Shown in pieces: positions 1 through 5,703 of a DNA stretch of 11,859 nt. Within the stretch, counting starts at the first letter, position 1; each line of letters starts with the position of its first letter. Source of the stretch: CAYLNH01 sp964384625 (lineage in GTDB: Bacteria; Verrucomicrobiota; Lentisphaeria; JABSQK01). A program made the position numbers and the translations under genes. The stretch is from assembly GCA_964384625.1 (NCBI GenBank), contig CAYLNH010000231.1, positions 1 to 11,859 on the forward strand, in the 5' to 3' direction. The notes below the pieces were generated by a model. It was given only the letters and a program-made list of their open reading frames with translations. It ran no database searches and was not told where the DNA came from.

Positions 1-45
1 TCCTTCGCCAAGGCTTCGGCGCTCAAGAGGGTGCGGGATCTCTAG
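1..45 (+). CDS. C-terminal end of an upstream gene (partial)
   Basis: Frame 1 is open from the window edge to a TAG at 43-45 and reads SFAKASALKRVRDL. The basic, helix-like tail is plausible for a real C-terminus, and the following 183 nt before hflX look like ordinary intergenic DNA. With only 14 residues no family can be named, and chance openness is possible. The start lies outside the window. Confidence 0.3.
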   Translation, partial: SFAKASALKRVRDL

Positions 46-189
46 GCGGACCGCGAAGGGCAGTAAACGAGGGCTTACCCTGTCTCCCGTTTTCCTCTTG
101 CAGGAGTGCTGTTTGCCCGTTACTGATACCGGTTTGCCGATCTGGCGGCGGTTTTCCGCCTGAATGAATCTCGTGACAACCACGTCTAT

Positions 190-215
190 GTATAATCCCG
201 GCGGCGGGATTATAC
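190..215. promoter_or_regulatory. Perfect 11-bp inverted repeat containing TATAAT, upstream of hflX
   Basis: Arms GTATAATCCCG (190-200) and CGGGATTATAC (205-215) are exact reverse complements around a 4-nt spacer GCGG. The element ends 2 nt before the GGAG ribosome-binding site of hflX (218-221). The left arm contains a consensus -10 hexamer TATAAT (191-196), but no good -35 sits 16-18 bp upstream. It could be a dimeric repressor operator over a -10 element, a 5'-UTR hairpin next to the ribosome-binding site, or one copy of a dispersed palindromic repeat. The sequence alone does not decide between these. Confidence 0.55.
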
Positions 216-228
216 CTGGAGACAGCAT

Positions 229-1503
229 TTGCAGAACCTGATTGAGACACAGAAATATGAGCCGGACCGGGCTTATCTGGTGGCCGTGTTTGAACGGCCG
301 GACGAGGAACAGCATTGCCGTGAGATGCTGGATGAGCTCGAGGAACTGGTGCGCACATCCGGCGGCGAGATCGTCGGCAAACGCCCGGTAAAGATCCGCC
401 AGCCGCAGGCGCGGCTGCTGCTGGGCCGCGGCAAGGCCGAGGAAATCGTGGCGGAAGCCGGCCAGGCGGGCGCCAACCTGATCGTATTCGACGACAACCT
501 GAGCCCGACACAACAACGCAACTGGGAGCAACTGGGCCAGCTCCGGACAGTCGACCGGCAGGAAGTGATCCTCGGCATTTTTGCGGACCGGGCTTCCACG
601 CGCGAGGCCGAATTGCAGATCGAGCTGGCGCAGGCCGAATACATGCTGCCGCGCTTGAAGCGGGCCTGGACCCACCTGAACCGCCAGCGCGGCGGCGTCG
701 GTGTGCGCGGCGGCGAAGGTGAGAAACAGATTGAGATCGACAGCCGGCTGCTGCGCCGGCGGATTGCCAAGCTCAAACAGGAGTTGAAAAAGGTGCGCAA
801 ACAGCGCGCCGAACAGCGCAAGAAACGTCAGAGCGTGCCGATGCCGAACGCGGCGATCGTGGGCTATACCAACGCCGGCAAATCCATGCTGCTCAATCGA
901 CTTACCGAGGCGGACGTCCTGGTCGAGGACAAGCTGTTTGCGACGCTTGACCCGACGACCCGGCGCGTCAGCCTGCCGGACAACCAGACCTTGCTGCTGA
1001 CCGACACGGTCGGCTTCGTGCGCAAGCTGCCGCACGACCTGGTGGAAGCCTTCAAAGCGACGCTGGAAGAAGCGGTCATGGCCGACTTCCTGGTACATGT
1101 GGTGGACATTACGTCGGTCGGCAATCTCGAACGGATGCAGACCACCCGGGAAGTGCTGGCGGAAATCGGCGCGGCCGGGAAGGAGTCCCTGATTGTATTC
1201 AACAAGATCGACATCGCCGACGACCATCTCGTGCGGCGCGCCCGGCGAGACAATCCGGACGCGCTGTTCATCTCGGCCAAGACCGGCGAGGGCATCGACG
1301 CTCTGGTCGCGCGGATGGCCGACATTCTCGATGCGAACCTCGGCGCGCTGCACCTGTGCCTGCCGCCGGACAAATACGATGTCCTCGCCTATCTCCACCG
1401 CGCCGGCAAGGTTCTGGAGCAGGCGTACGAATCCGACGGAATCTACGTGACCGCGGCCGTGCCGGCCAAAATCCGGTCGGATCTGGAAAAATACGTCGTC
1501 TGA
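229..1503 (+). CDS. hflX: GTPase HflX, ribosome-associated
   Basis: A 424-residue HflX-family GTPase. In studied bacteria HflX binds the 50S/70S ribosome and can split stalled ribosomes under stress; it acts in the cytoplasm. Residues about 14-140 form the HflX N-terminal domain. The family glycine-rich segment follows at 154-171 (RGGVGVRGGEGEKQIEID), then a basic helical linker (about 172-205). The G domain has a P-loop at 212-219 (GYTNAGKS), switch I around ATLDPTTR, G3 DTVGF at 259-263, G4 NKID at 325-328 and G5 SAK at 349-351. The residue after the P-loop serine is Met220, where most HflX proteins have Thr. The start is TTG at 229, chosen because GGAG at 218-221 lies 7 nt upstream and the N-terminus fits the family. 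It is probably the first gene of a unit running to 5328. It is complete and all GTPase motifs are intact. Confidence 0.97.
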   Translation: MQNLIETQKYEPDRAYLVAVFERPDEEQHCREMLDELEELVRTSGGEIVGKRPVKIRQPQARLLLGRGKAEEIVAEAGQAGANLIVFDDNLSPTQQRNWEQLGQLRTVDRQEVILGIFADRASTREAELQIELAQAEYMLPRLKRAWTHLNRQRGGVGVRGGEGEKQIEIDSRLLRRRIAKLKQELKKVRKQRAEQRKKRQSVPMPNAAIVGYTNAGKSMLLNRLTEADVLVEDKLFATLDPTTRRVSLPDNQTLLLTDTVGFVRKLPHDLVEAFKATLEEAVMADFLVHVVDITSVGNLERMQTTREVLAEIGAAGKESLIVFNKIDIADDHLVRRARRDNPDALFISAKTGEGIDALVARMADILDANLGALHLCLPPDKYDVLAYLHRAGKVLEQAYESDGIYVTAAVPAKIRSDLEKYVV

Positions 1504-1521
1504 CGTTACCTTAACTGGAAT

Positions 1522-1550
1522 GGCCCCCGACACTTCCGGGGCCGGAGGAG
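1522..1550 (+). promoter_or_regulatory. Intercistronic GC hairpin abutting a strong ribosome-binding site
   Basis: GGCCCC (1522-1527) pairs with GGGGCC (1538-1543) across a 10-nt loop. The hairpin is followed without a gap by GGAGGAG (1544-1550), an excellent Shine-Dalgarno sequence 8 nt before the ATG at 1559. There is no U-tract, so it is not a standard terminator. It may act in RNA processing or stability, or modulate translation of the downstream gene. The strong ribosome-binding site also settles the start at 1559 rather than the upstream ATG at 1520, which would lie inside this structure. Confidence 0.45.
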
Positions 1551-1558
1551 AACCTGAA

Positions 1559-2488
1559 ATGCGACTGTACGCACTGATCCTGGCCGCCTTCCTGTTGGGC
1601 GCTGCCGGCAGTTTTGCCGGCGACGAGCCCAACACTCCCAACCCCTACGTCGACATCGAGATCCCGGCCCGCCTGCTGTCGGCAGTCGATCGGGCGGAAT
1701 CGATCAACCGCAAAATTACGAAGTACGAGGTGCTGGCGGACAAGGGCAACCGGCCGGCGGAACGTCAGGTCAAGAAGTACAAGGAACGCCTGAACAAGCA
1801 AGTCGAAAAGGTCGAGGACGAGATCGAACGGGCGACAAAGAAAGACGATTCCGAGATCAAGAAATACGAGAAGGAGCTTGATCGTCTGCGCCGACGCTTC
1901 GAAGCCGCCGGCGACAACGAGGACCGTATTGCCCGGCTCGAAAAGGACATTGAGAAAATTGAGTACAAGATCGACGCCCTGGCGGAGACCGGCAATGCCT
2001 ATCGCATGTTTGTCGAAGTCGCCAAGGGCAATTTTCCGCAGAAGACGCCGTTTGCTCTGGTTGGGCTGGGACTGCCGTCCTTTGAAGGACAGGCCCTCGG
2101 TTCCGAAGACAAGGTCAGCGTCGGCGATCTCGGCGGAAAACCCGTCATTGTTGTGTTCTTCGCCACCGCGCACGACGACAGCATGAAGATGCTGCGCACA
2201 ATGGAGGACATGCGGGGTCGGTTCAAAGACATCTCGCTGGTTGCGGTCAGCGTGGACAACAACGCCGAGGAGGTTCTGGACTTCGTCAAGGAGAAGAAAC
2301 CGGACTTCCCGGTGATTCACGATGCCGACGGCAAGATCCGTCAGAAGTACCACGTGAAGTTCTTGCCGCAAGCGGTCCTTTGCGAGCCGGACGGCACGGT
2401 AAAACTGGTGCGCATCGGTGAATCCCGGTCAGTGAAGAGCGTATTTCGCGATGAGATTCGGGCGCTGCTGAAGGCCGCCGACGAGTAG
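1559..2488 (+). CDS. Exported coiled-coil protein with cysteine-less thioredoxin/TlpA-like domain (copy 1)
   Basis: A 309-residue protein. Residues 1-20 are a signal peptide with a likely cut after SFA. Residues about 40-145 are a very charged K/E/R-rich coiled coil. Residues about 165-305 look like an AhpC/TSA-TlpA thioredoxin fold: the GLPSFEG entry, the strand KPVIVVFFAT, the strand SLVAVSVD, and a likely cis-proline loop FLPQAVL (Pro270) followed by the EPDGTV hairpin. Where TlpA proteins have ATWCPPC, this protein has ATAHDDS (202-208), so His205 and Ser208 replace the two catalytic cysteines. The only cysteine is Cys275. Ordinary thiol-disulfide exchange is therefore unlikely, and a binding or scaffold role outside the cytoplasmic membrane is inferred. 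The start at 1559 is preferred over 1520 because it has GGAGGAG 8 nt upstream and gives a clean signal peptide. A similar gene follows after 40 nt. The fold is assigned by eye. Confidence 0.85.
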   Translation: MRLYALILAAFLLGAAGSFAGDEPNTPNPYVDIEIPARLLSAVDRAESINRKITKYEVLADKGNRPAERQVKKYKERLNKQVEKVEDEIERATKKDDSEIKKYEKELDRLRRRFEAAGDNEDRIARLEKDIEKIEYKIDALAETGNAYRMFVEVAKGNFPQKTPFALVGLGLPSFEGQALGSEDKVSVGDLGGKPVIVVFFATAHDDSMKMLRTMEDMRGRFKDISLVAVSVDNNAEEVLDFVKEKKPDFPVIHDADGKIRQKYHVKFLPQAVLCEPDGTVKLVRIGESRSVKSVFRDEIRALLKAADE

Positions 2489-2528
2489 GCCTCGACCCGA
2501 CGCCCCTAACCCAAGCACGGGAGAGACA

Positions 2529-3458
2529 ATGATGAAGACGACCCGCACGATACTGGCTTTGCTGTTGCTCGCGGCAGTTCCGGGACTGGCCGGCAGGAAG
2601 AAAGCCCAGGCGAAAGCAGTGCCGATCATCAACATAGAATTCAAAGGGTCCCGCATCAGCTCGCAGCTGCGCAAAGTGCAGAAGAACCATGAAGAAGTGA
2701 AGGAATTGGAAGCGAAGGAATCCAGCCGGTCGGTCGAACGGAAGATCGAGAAGCTCTATGAGGAACGCAAAGAACTGACCGAAGACATGGCCGAAGCCGT
2801 GGCCCGCGCGACCAAGAAGTACACGAGGGAAATGGAACGGCTCAACGACAAGTTGATCAAGCTGGAAGAACGAATGGAGCGGACCGAGGACGAAGACAAG
2901 ATCAAGGCGCTCGATAAAGATGCGGACAAGATCAAATACGAACTGAAGGAGTATGGTGAAATCGAGCGCGCCTACGAGGTCTTCGTCGACTACGCCAAAG
3001 GCGTGTCCGACGGCAATCCCTATGGCCTGATGGAACTGGCATTGCCGAAATTCAGCGGCAAGACCTTCGGCGAAGAGGCCCGGACCATTACGCACGAGAC
3101 CTTCACGGGCAAGGTTCAGGTGATCGTCTTCTTCTCATTCCAGAACCGGAGCGGACTGGCCGGCTTCAAGGATGTCGAAAGCCTCGGCGGTTCCCTCGAT
3201 CCCGAGAAGGCAGTCGCCTACGCGGTCTGTGTCGACCCGCCCGAGGTCATGGCAGAGAACCTTACGGGCAAGAAACCCGGAATCCCGGTAATCGCCGATC
3301 CCAGTCATACTGTAAGCAACGCATTTATTGTCCGCCTGCTGCCGCATGCGGTGGTGACGAACACAGCCGGCACGGTAGTCCGGGTCGAAATCGGCCGACT
3401 GAAGAAATCCGACTTGCGCAGCCTGGTCCGCGACCTGGTCAAAGATGCTGAAAAATAA
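2529..3458 (+). CDS. Exported coiled-coil protein with cysteine-less thioredoxin-like domain (copy 2)
   Basis: Also 309 residues, and a diverged tandem paralogue of the preceding gene. Residues 1-21 are a signal peptide (MMKTTRTILALLLLAAVPGLA). Residues about 44-145 are a charged coiled coil containing the same ARATKK-type segment and an ALDKDADKIKYELK stretch matching copy 1. Residues about 165-305 are the thioredoxin-like part: ALPKFSG entry, core strand VQVIVFF, and a cis-proline-like LLPHAVV (Pro272) followed by a TAGTVV hairpin. The active-site region reads FFSFQNRSG (201-209) with no cysteine; the only cysteine, Cys234, lies in a later core strand. GGGAGAG at 2519-2525 serves ATG 2529 or the adjacent ATG 2532; the two starts differ by one residue. 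Its end overlaps the next gene. It is probably catalytically inactive as an oxidoreductase. The function is unknown; the pairing with copy 1 suggests a shared complex or a duplicated adaptor. Confidence 0.85.
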   Translation: MMKTTRTILALLLLAAVPGLAGRKKAQAKAVPIINIEFKGSRISSQLRKVQKNHEEVKELEAKESSRSVERKIEKLYEERKELTEDMAEAVARATKKYTREMERLNDKLIKLEERMERTEDEDKIKALDKDADKIKYELKEYGEIERAYEVFVDYAKGVSDGNPYGLMELALPKFSGKTFGEEARTITHETFTGKVQVIVFFSFQNRSGLAGFKDVESLGGSLDPEKAVAYAVCVDPPEVMAENLTGKKPGIPVIADPSHTVSNAFIVRLLPHAVVTNTAGTVVRVEIGRLKKSDLRSLVRDLVKDAEK

Positions 3459-5328
3459 CCCGGGGCCGTCCCGCCACCGCCGTTTCCGGTTCATTCTGGG
3501 CGCCGTCGTTCTGGCGGCGCTCGTCCTGCGCCTCGCTGTCAGCGCTCAGCTCCGACAGACCTACGCGCCGGTCACCCAGCCGGCGCCGGGGACGGATACC
3601 CGCACCTACCAGACCTTCGCCAGGCAGATCCTCGACGGCGAGTACGATTTCTCCGACGGCTTCTATTACCAGCCGTTCTATTACGCGGCGTTTCTGCCGG
3701 TCGTCTACGGCTTCTGCGGCCGCGGCCCGTGGGGGGTTATCATCTGTCAGTCGCTGTTGGGCGCCGCCGCCGTCTGGCTGACCGGACTGGCGTTCGCCCA
3801 TCTGTTCGGCCGTCGGGCCGGCATTCTGGCAGCCGTCCTTCTGGCCTTGTGCCGGATGCATATCTTCTACACGCCGTTCACGCTGATTGCCGCGCTGCAG
3901 ACGTTCTGGATGGCCGCGATCTGCTACTGCGCCGTCCGCGCAGCACGCACCGGGGAGCTCTGGCGCTGGGCCGTGGCGGCATTGGTCTGCGGCCTGGCCA
4001 ACGCCACCCGCGGCAATATCGTGCTGCTTCTGCCGTTTCTGATTCTGCTGCAGCTTTGGACCATGCGGCACGACCGCCGCCGGCAGTTGGCCGGGCTGGT
4101 GATTGTCCTGGCGGTCTTCTATCTGCCGCAATTTCCCTTTGCCTGGGTGAACTACCAGGCGCACCGGCGGTGGGTCGGCCCGTCGTCGGCCGCGGGCAAT
4201 GTTCTGGCATTGGGCAACACACCGGAGTCGCCGCCGGGCGGGCGGGAATTCGGCTCCGGCCCGATGAGCTATCCGGAGAGTTACAGCGTCTGGGTCGAAC
4301 AGGAAAAGACCGGCCGGCGCTCGGTTGCGGGCAACATCCTGCAGTGGTTCCGGCGCCGGCCCGCCGCCTGGCTGGAGCTGAAGTTCCGGATGCTCCTGTT
4401 GTTCTGGAACCGGCGCGAAATACCGAATAACGTGGCCATCATCGAACCCGGGCCATCGCCCGACCAGCCGCGCCGGATCGGCGGCCCGCTGCTGCATACG
4501 CCGGTCGCCCTGCGTTTCGGCGTGCTCGGCGCCCTGGGCCTGGCCGGCATGGGGCTGACGCTTCGGCGCGGGCGACAACACCCGACACGGCTGTTTCTGG
4601 TTGCAGCGGCGGCGGTCTATGCCGGGTCGATCATCCTGTTCTATGTCCTGGCCCGCTTCCGCCTGCCGATCATGCCTCTGCTCTGCGGCTTCAGTGCGGT
4701 CACGGTGCTGACCCTGCAGCGGCGGTTCGCGGCCTGGCGCGAGCCCCAACGGCGCCGCCCGGCACTGCTGGCGGCCGGGCTGACGGCGCTCTGCTTTGTA
4801 TTCGTTCTATTCGGCTACGACATCTACCGCATCGGCTGGGAACCGACGGTGCTACAGCTGGTGCGGCCTGACGGCGTGCGCCTGGAGTTCCCGGAGAAAA
4901 CGGTCATCAAAGACCACGGACCGCAAAGCTTCGGCGGCTGGACGCCGGTGCCGATCAACGACGCTCTGGAGGTCCGCAAGACGCTGGTCCTGCAGCCGGA
5001 GGACCGAGACAAGGCCGTGCACATCCGGCTCGCCGTCGCCGTCGAGACACCGGTGGTGCTGGACATCACCGCCCCGGGCCAATACCGGCGGGCCGTGGCG
5101 CTGGATGCCCCGCCCCGGGCGCCGCCGCTGCAGTGGCTGACGCTGGAACTGGAGCCGCAGAATCTTGTCTACAATGACAACGGCAAAGCCCTTCAGCTGG
5201 TATTGCACCTGAAACAGGTATCCGGCCGGGGCGCCGCGGTTGTGATCGATACGCAGCGCCGCTACGGCCGGACGGACATCGAGTACCCACTGGACGGCGA
5301 GTTGGTGATGGCCGCGGAGTTGCGGTAA
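3445..5328 (+). CDS. GT-C type polytopic glycosyltransferase-like membrane protein (ArnT/GT39 family)
   Basis: A 627-residue membrane protein. It has a first transmembrane helix at about 14-32, then an external loop with PGTDTRTY in which Asp51 sits where GT-C enzymes keep their catalytic acid. YYQPFYYAAFLP (74-85) follows, then many hydrophobic helices to about 457. FWNRREIPNN (320-329) and ARFRLPIMPLL (403-413) resemble segments common in GT39/PF13231-type proteins. Residues about 458-627 are a soluble, beta-rich tail, probably outside the membrane. Such enzymes move sugars from polyprenyl-phosphate carriers to lipids, proteins or glycans; the acceptor here cannot be told. The ATG at 3445 lies inside the preceding gene (14-nt overlap) with no clear ribosome-binding site, which suggests translational coupling. 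The family call is good; the catalytic role of Asp51 is inferred from position. Confidence 0.82.
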   Translation: MLKNNPGPSRHRRFRFILGAVVLAALVLRLAVSAQLRQTYAPVTQPAPGTDTRTYQTFARQILDGEYDFSDGFYYQPFYYAAFLPVVYGFCGRGPWGVIICQSLLGAAAVWLTGLAFAHLFGRRAGILAAVLLALCRMHIFYTPFTLIAALQTFWMAAICYCAVRAARTGELWRWAVAALVCGLANATRGNIVLLLPFLILLQLWTMRHDRRRQLAGLVIVLAVFYLPQFPFAWVNYQAHRRWVGPSSAAGNVLALGNTPESPPGGREFGSGPMSYPESYSVWVEQEKTGRRSVAGNILQWFRRRPAAWLELKFRMLLLFWNRREIPNNVAIIEPGPSPDQPRRIGGPLLHTPVALRFGVLGALGLAGMGLTLRRGRQHPTRLFLVAAAAVYAGSIILFYVLARFRLPIMPLLCGFSAVTVLTLQRRFAAWREPQRRRPALLAAGLTALCFVFVLFGYDIYRIGWEPTVLQLVRPDGVRLEFPEKTVIKDHGPQSFGGWTPVPINDALEVRKTLVLQPEDRDKAVHIRLAVAVETPVVLDITAPGQYRRAVALDAPPRAPPLQWLTLELEPQNLVYNDNGKALQLVLHLKQVSGRGAAVVIDTQRRYGRTDIEYPLDGELVMAAELR

Positions 5329-5364
5329 GCAAGCGGTTGCTTTCGGCCGCGGCCGCCGTAGATT
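5327..5364 (+). promoter_or_regulatory. Weak promoter or hairpin candidate before the acyl carrier gene
   Basis: AAGCAA (5327-5332) and TTGCTT (5337-5342) form a 6-bp stem overlapping the stop codon of the membrane protein. TTGCTT is also 16 nt before TAGATT (5359-5364), a poor -35/-10 pair. A GC-rich perfect palindrome, CGGCCGCGGCCG (5344-5355), lies between them. The 77-nt gap is wider than most in this block, so a new promoter is possible, but none of these signals is strong. Confidence 0.2.
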
Positions 5365-5405
5365 AGGGGCGCAACAGCCTCAAGTCAGTGCAAGGACGAA
5401 ACGTA

Positions 5406-5639
5406 ATGGAGCAGCAGCTTAAGGAACTCCTGGTTGAGCGTCTTTTCCTCGACCTCGACCCGGCGGAGATCGAAACCGCAACCCCGCTTGCCGATTACGG
5501 CATTGATTCCTTTCTGCTGCTCGAGTTGATCGTGGGGATCGAAGAAGCCTTTGACGTACGCTTTGAGCCGACGGACATCACCAGTGACTCCCTGCGTTCG
5601 ATTGAAAGCCTGATGGAGCTGATTGGATCGAAGCAGTAG
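5406..5639 (+). CDS. Acyl carrier protein (phosphopantetheine-binding)
   Basis: A 77-residue protein with the four-helix acyl/peptidyl carrier protein plan. The GIDSF motif at 32-36 puts the phosphopantetheine-accepting serine at Ser35; most carriers have DSL, so Phe36 is a modest variant. Helix II follows as LLLELIVGIEEAFDVRFEP. After modification by a phosphopantetheinyl transferase it would carry an acyl or aminoacyl thioester in the cytoplasm. ATG 5406 is chosen because AAGGA (5392-5396) lies 9 nt upstream; a GTG at 5388 would start before that site. No acyl-activating enzyme, ketosynthase or acyltransferase lies nearby, so this is unlikely to be the housekeeping fatty-acid AcpP in its usual fab cluster. 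It is probably a stand-alone carrier serving a specialised acylation. The DUF58 gene starts 64 nt downstream. Confidence 0.92.
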   Translation: MEQQLKELLVERLFLDLDPAEIETATPLADYGIDSFLLLELIVGIEEAFDVRFEPTDITSDSLRSIESLMELIGSKQ

Positions 5640-5641
5640 CG

Positions 5642-5668
5642 GCCGGCCATTGCCAGGCGCCGGCCGGC
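5642..5668 (+). other. GC-rich stem-loop between the carrier protein and DUF58 genes
   Basis: GCCGGCC (5642-5648) pairs with GGCCGGC (5662-5668) over a 13-nt loop, directly after the acyl carrier stop codon. No U-tract follows. It may set relative expression of the two genes, but this sequence is GC-rich and self-complementary enough that chance is possible. Confidence 0.3.
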
Positions 5669-5703
5669 GCAGTAGAGTTTGCCAACGCAATCGAGGCGAC
5701 ATC

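Noticed and set aside
147..160. GGCGG-TTTT-CCGCC stem as a terminator of the upstream gene
   Set aside because: Only 5 bp, with no following U-tract and about 100 nt after the upstream stop codon.
1520..1558. ATG at 1520 as start of the first thioredoxin-like protein
   Set aside because: It would add 13 residues before the signal peptide, lies at a hairpin and lacks a ribosome-binding site, whereas GGAGGAG precedes the ATG at 1559.
1511..2371. 286-residue open frame on the minus strand
   Set aside because: Antisense to the first coiled-coil/thioredoxin-like gene, which has a strong ribosome-binding site and signal peptide; the Leu/Val-rich look comes from the reverse complement of Lys/Glu/Asp codons.
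3439..4749. 436-residue open frame on the minus strand
   Set aside because: Shadow of the GT-C membrane protein; Gln/Arg/Pro-rich with no hydrophobic core or domain pattern.
229..5328. Defence island, toxin-antitoxin or phage system
   Set aside because: No nuclease, methyltransferase, toxin, integrase or phage structural motif was found; HflX is a housekeeping GTPase despite its historical link with the phage lambda hfl locus.
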